Assembly (NCBI RefSeq): GCF_046480435.1
Contig: NZ_PKGC01000013.1
Reading direction: 5' to 3' (one strand)
DNA: 64,000 nucleotides
Origin: Limnospira platensis
GTDB lineage: Bacteria > Cyanobacteriota > Cyanobacteriia > Cyanobacteriales > Microcoleaceae
Part shown: one piece after another, positions 61,954-64,000 of the stretch
Layout of the letters: the number at the start of each line of letters is the position of its first letter
Numbering within the stretch: the stretch's first letter is position 1
Notes under the pieces: model-generated
The model's database searches: none
What the model saw: only the letters and a program-made list of their open reading frames with translations
Told to the model about the DNA's origin: nothing
Translations under genes and position numbers: made by a program

Positions 61954-62129
61954 GGGCGGGTTTATATAGTTACCCGGTGTGTCTTATGGCCTCAGAAGGT
62001 GCGTCACATCAGCAAGTTTTTCGTTTTCCTTTCCCAGTGGCTGATCGGATGTGACGCACCCTACGCGCAGCCTGGGGCGGGTGTAGGTAGTTGGCTGGTG
62101 AGGTGTGTGGCTGATCGCGCACCCGCCCC
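61953..62129. repeat. Dispersed palindromic repeat, copy 1
   Basis: Bounded by GGGGCGGGT (61953-61961) and ACCCGCCCC (62121-62129), which are perfect inverted repeats. Inside, GGTGCGTCACATC (61998-62010) and GATGTGACGCACC (62048-62060) form a 13-bp inverted repeat. About 177 bp. A second copy is at 63826-64000. No ORF is carried, so it looks like a MITE-like or REP-like element. It begins on the last base of the murD stop codon. Confidence 0.9.
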
Positions 62130-62229
62130 TACAGGTAATTTTATCCCAAAAAATAAAAAAAAAATTATCCTTGCGCCCCCGCGCCACTTTTTTTTGGGGA
62201 ACCCTTGCTTTTGGGCGGCGCTTCTGCTA

Positions 62230-62260
62230 NNNNNNNNNNNNNNNNNNNNNNNNNNNNNNN
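62230..62260. other. Assembly gap
   Basis: A run of 31 N flanked by GC-rich and homopolymer sequence. Confidence 1.
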
Positions 62261-62271
62261 GATATGACTCC

Positions 62272-62300
62272 ATCATATCCCGATTCGCTCGGCTTGTCAA
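62272..62300 (-). promoter_or_regulatory. Near-consensus promoter with no gene downstream
   Basis: On minus TTGACA (62295-62300), 17-nt spacer, TATGAT (62272-62277). The transcript would enter the 31-N gap and then a GC-rich GCGC-GGGG-GCGC hairpin followed by long T-runs (about 62148-62185). That would suit a short non-coding RNA, but the gap hides part of it. Confidence 0.5.
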
Positions 62301-62533
62301 CCCCCTGGAGCGCTGACGGGCTGGGCTATTTTTTTTTTTGAAAAAATAAACATTAGTCGAGCAATGAAACTGCTTAAATTTGTTGTACCCGCTTTTGTTT
62401 AGACCGGAGATTGAGGCTCGGACGGTTAACAGTTTTTTATAGATAGTGGTGGTCATGATGGATTCCTTAGTCGTTGTGTTGGCGAGGTTGGGTGAAGGGA
62501 GGGATTAATCACCTTCCTGGAAGTTACCGAAAA

Positions 62534-63097
62534 TTACCAGTTGGGTGGCACTTGGGAGTATTCATAATCACTGACCCAATCATCACTGATTAACCAGTTG
62601 TCGTCTGCGTCAAACTCAACACCCCCTTCAGAGTTGATCAAATCTCTAAGCTCCTCCCTATCGCCAAGTTCTAATACTTTGTGAATATGCTTACACTTGG
62701 GAATCCAGCGCGTTCCGGTTTCTAGGGTAAGTACATCACGGCTTTTACTCTGGAAATCAAAATCCTGGCAAGTGCAAGTTATTTCCTCTTCTTCGATGGA
62801 CACTTCATAGGTGTCTCCCTGGGGATTAACAACAGCAAATTTATAGGGTTCATTGTGGGGGTATATTTCTAGCTTCCCGGTGTGGCGTTTCCTGAAGGTT
62901 TGGAAGTTTTGATGAAAAGATTTTTTACTGACAAACTTGGGTCTCAACCCGTGACCCTTTTTGAAAACAACAAAAATTACTTTCCACCAAATTTCAACCC
63001 TGGCAATAATTTGGTGAGAGCAACCACAAATCCGCGCGACGGCGGCTTTGCTGTACAAGATACTTGCCAAAGATTGGCTCTGTGTGGTAGCATACAT
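62534..63097 (-). CDS. SWIM zinc-finger protein
   Basis: 187 residues. The C-terminal half has the SWIM pattern Cys-x-Cys (ITCTCQDFDFQ), 22 residues, then Cys-x-His (IPKCKHIHKVL). It is preceded by a small beta region (YKFAVVNPQGDTYEVSIEEEEITC) typical of SWIM modules. The N-terminal 60 residues are basic and helical. The end is acidic (EFDADDNWLISDDW). SWIM domains bind nucleic acid or protein partners. No SNF2 or transposase gene is adjacent, so its role is unknown. Confidence 0.75.
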   Translation of the reverse strand: MYATTQSQSLASILYSKAAVARICGCSHQIIARVEIWWKVIFVVFKKGHGLRPKFVSKKSFHQNFQTFRKRHTGKLEIYPHNEPYKFAVVNPQGDTYEVSIEEEEITCTCQDFDFQSKSRDVLTLETGTRWIPKCKHIHKVLELGDREELRDLINSEGGVEFDADDNWLISDDWVSDYEYSQVPPNW

Positions 63098-63157
63098 ATA
63101 GAATCCTCAACTGATGAGTTAATTGGTTCTTAACCGTTTTGAGAGATTTGATGGGTC

Positions 63158-63177
63158 AGAGCCGCTGCAACGGCTCT
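63158..63177. terminator. Hairpin between divergent small genes
   Basis: AGAGCCG (63158-63164) pairs with CGGCTCT (63171-63177), loop CTGCAA, then TT. It may be a terminator for plus-strand readthrough or part of a leader. Confidence 0.4.
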
Positions 63178-63258
63178 TTCCCTATCCCTCTGATAAGATT
63201 ATACACAATAGTACCGAAAACGTGCAATTGTTTACAAAACTTTACAGAGGGTAAAAAA

Positions 63259-63492
63259 ATGAAAAGAGGCAGAAGAGGCGTTTATGATCGAGTTGGCAAT
63301 CCCAACTTTTTCACAGACAAGAATCCAAGTAAGCTGAAACAGGAAGGATCTCAACCCGCGAATATACTGTTTGGCATTAGAGTAGCTCAGGATTTAAAAG
63401 ACAAACTTGCGGTTATACCTAAGCGAGAACTGCGGAGGGTTTTAACTGAGTTCGCTGATAGCTACCTAGCGAACCAAAATAACTGCAAGTAG
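63259..63492 (+). CDS. Small basic protein, unknown
   Basis: 77 residues from the ATG at 63259, with GAGGG 7 nt upstream; the open frame to 63139 lacks such a site. The N-terminus is basic (MKRGRRGVYDRVGNPNFF). The C-terminal half (LFGIRVAQDLKDKLAVIPKRELRRVLTEFADSYL) looks like a beta strand plus two helices, as in a ribbon-helix-helix DNA-binding fold, but I cannot name a family. It has its own terminator. Confidence 0.65.
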   Translation: MKRGRRGVYDRVGNPNFFTDKNPSKLKQEGSQPANILFGIRVAQDLKDKLAVIPKRELRRVLTEFADSYLANQNNCK

Positions 63493-63508
63493 TTGCACTT
63501 TACAAAAG

Positions 63509-63541
63509 AAACCGCGGCCGGATTGCACCGGGGCGGTTTTT
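63509..63541 (+). terminator. Rho-independent terminator
   Basis: AAACCGC (63509-63515) pairs with GCGGTTT (63533-63539), with an inner CCGG/CCGG helix and loop ATTGCA, ending in five T. It lies 17 nt after the 77-residue gene. Confidence 0.9.
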
Positions 63542-63607
63542 GAGTTTAAGGGTCGATCGGTTACCTCTTGAGCGATCGCTTCTTGGTTGGGGGTTAGTCT
63601 ATGTTAG

Positions 63608-63784
63608 TTAGTCGTCAAATTTAAGGATAGACCAATAACCTCGCCATTCTGCTCCGGGTGGCGTGTTCCAAAAAAATGGGAGGCTTCGGCCTCGATACGA
63701 TACAAATTTTAGTTGTTGTTTCGCAAGGATGTCTAACAGCCCAAATTCAATTTTAACCCAGGTAACACTACCATGCAGAACCCT
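63608..63784 (-). pseudogene. C-terminal gene remnant cut by a dispersed repeat
   Basis: On minus an open frame without a start codon ends at 63608. It reads VTWVKIEFGLLDILAKQQ, then KFVSYRGRSLPFFWNTPPG, then AEWRGYWSILKFDD and stop, which looks like real protein sequence. Its 5' side runs directly into the repeat copy at 63786. No ATG, GTG or TTG in this frame precedes it outside the repeat, so the gene appears truncated. Family not recognised. Confidence 0.55.
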
Positions 63785-63785
63785 A

Positions 63786-64000
63786 GGGGCGGGTGTATAT
63801 AGTTCCCGGTGTGTTTTATGGCGTGGGGGCGGGTGTATATAGTTCCCGGTGTGTCTTATGGCCTCAGAAGGTGCGTCACATCAGCAAGTTTTTCGTTTTC
63901 CTTTCCCAGTGGCTGATTGGATGTGACGCACCCTACGCGCAGCCAGGGGCGGGTGTAGAAAGTTGGCTGGTGAGGTGTGTGGCTGATCGCGCACCCGCCC
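63786..64000. repeat. Dispersed palindromic repeat, copy 2 (with a partial duplication, cut by the window edge)
   Basis: A partial unit starts GGGGCGGGT at 63786, and a full unit starts at 63826. The full unit matches 61953-62129 closely. Its inner inverted repeat is at 63870-63882 and 63920-63932. The right-hand ACCCGCCC reaches position 64000. Confidence 0.9.

Larger units (their letters stand above)
62130..62533. other. Low-complexity intergenic region with assembly gap
   Basis: About 400 bases without a gene. It contains poly-A and poly-T runs (about 62148-62163, 62188-62196 and 62330-62340), a 31-N gap (62230-62260), a hairpin GATATG/CATATC (62261-62279) and a minus-strand promoter listed separately. 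Confidence 0.5.

Overview
The window comes from a filamentous cyanobacterium, most likely Arthrospira or a close relative. The HIP1 octamer GCGATCGC and its GGCGATCGCC extension are scattered throughout. A complete beta-carboxysome gene set is present, as are a CO2-uptake NDH-1 module, cyAbrB, a DUF3611 protein and other cyanobacterial families. The genus is inferred from overall gene style and abundant repeats, not from a search. Three runs of N (37286-37379, 60961-61035, 62230-62260) are assembly gaps. The first two break potD and murD, which otherwise look intact.

Layout. 1-8735 is mostly housekeeping: asd (partial), tig-clpP-clpX, an LCIB-like protein, gyrB and miaA. 8883-15949 holds a repeat-containing lipoprotein, a 74/75-bp tandem array that grew out of the duplicated 3' end of a FUSC-type membrane gene, that gene itself, and an overlapping periplasmic-sensor PAS-GGDEF-EAL protein. 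16135-31250 carries a FetAB-like transporter, an M16 protease homologue with a degenerate zinc motif, topA, rpmB, egtD, an orphan cas6 with no CRISPR array nearby, an oligopeptide-type binding lipoprotein, fni, pyrR, cbiB, an Rrf2 regulator and cyAbrB. 31470-34421 carries moxR, a small HTH protein and ribF.

34496-43343 is a polyamine region: potABCD on the minus strand and speD on the plus strand. A group II intron of about 2.58 kb (38848-41427) sits in the potA 5' leader, in the same orientation as the operon, at the centre of a 16-bp palindrome. Just upstream two divergent promoters share an inverted repeat made from their -35 boxes. One would drive the intron-containing pot leader, the other a 46-residue membrane peptide. 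dam and a structured speD leader lie in the same stretch.

43410-50095 holds an unusual DEDDh exonuclease-ATPase fusion, a double SagB-type dehydrogenase, a DUF3611 membrane protein and an ABC exporter. 50131-59814 is a carbon-concentrating supercluster: ndhF-ndhD-cupB on minus, back to back with ccmK-ccmK-ccmL-ccmM-ccmN-ccmO on plus. CcmM keeps the three zinc histidines and the Cys194/Cys200 pair of an active gamma-carbonic anhydrase, so it may supply the carboxysomal enzyme. 59944-64000 has a small thylakoid-type protein, murD, two copies of a roughly 180-bp palindromic repeat (one abutting a 5'-truncated gene remnant), a SWIM zinc-finger protein and a 77-residue protein.

The most unexpected signals are: (1) a conserved 237/238-nt non-coding element present twice (4561-4797 plus, 19040-19277 minus), each copy with a promoter-like TTGACG-N18-TANCAT and a conserved small hairpin; (2) the intron placement in the pot leader; (3) the exonuclease-ATPase fusion; (4) the tandem array derived from a coding 3' end.
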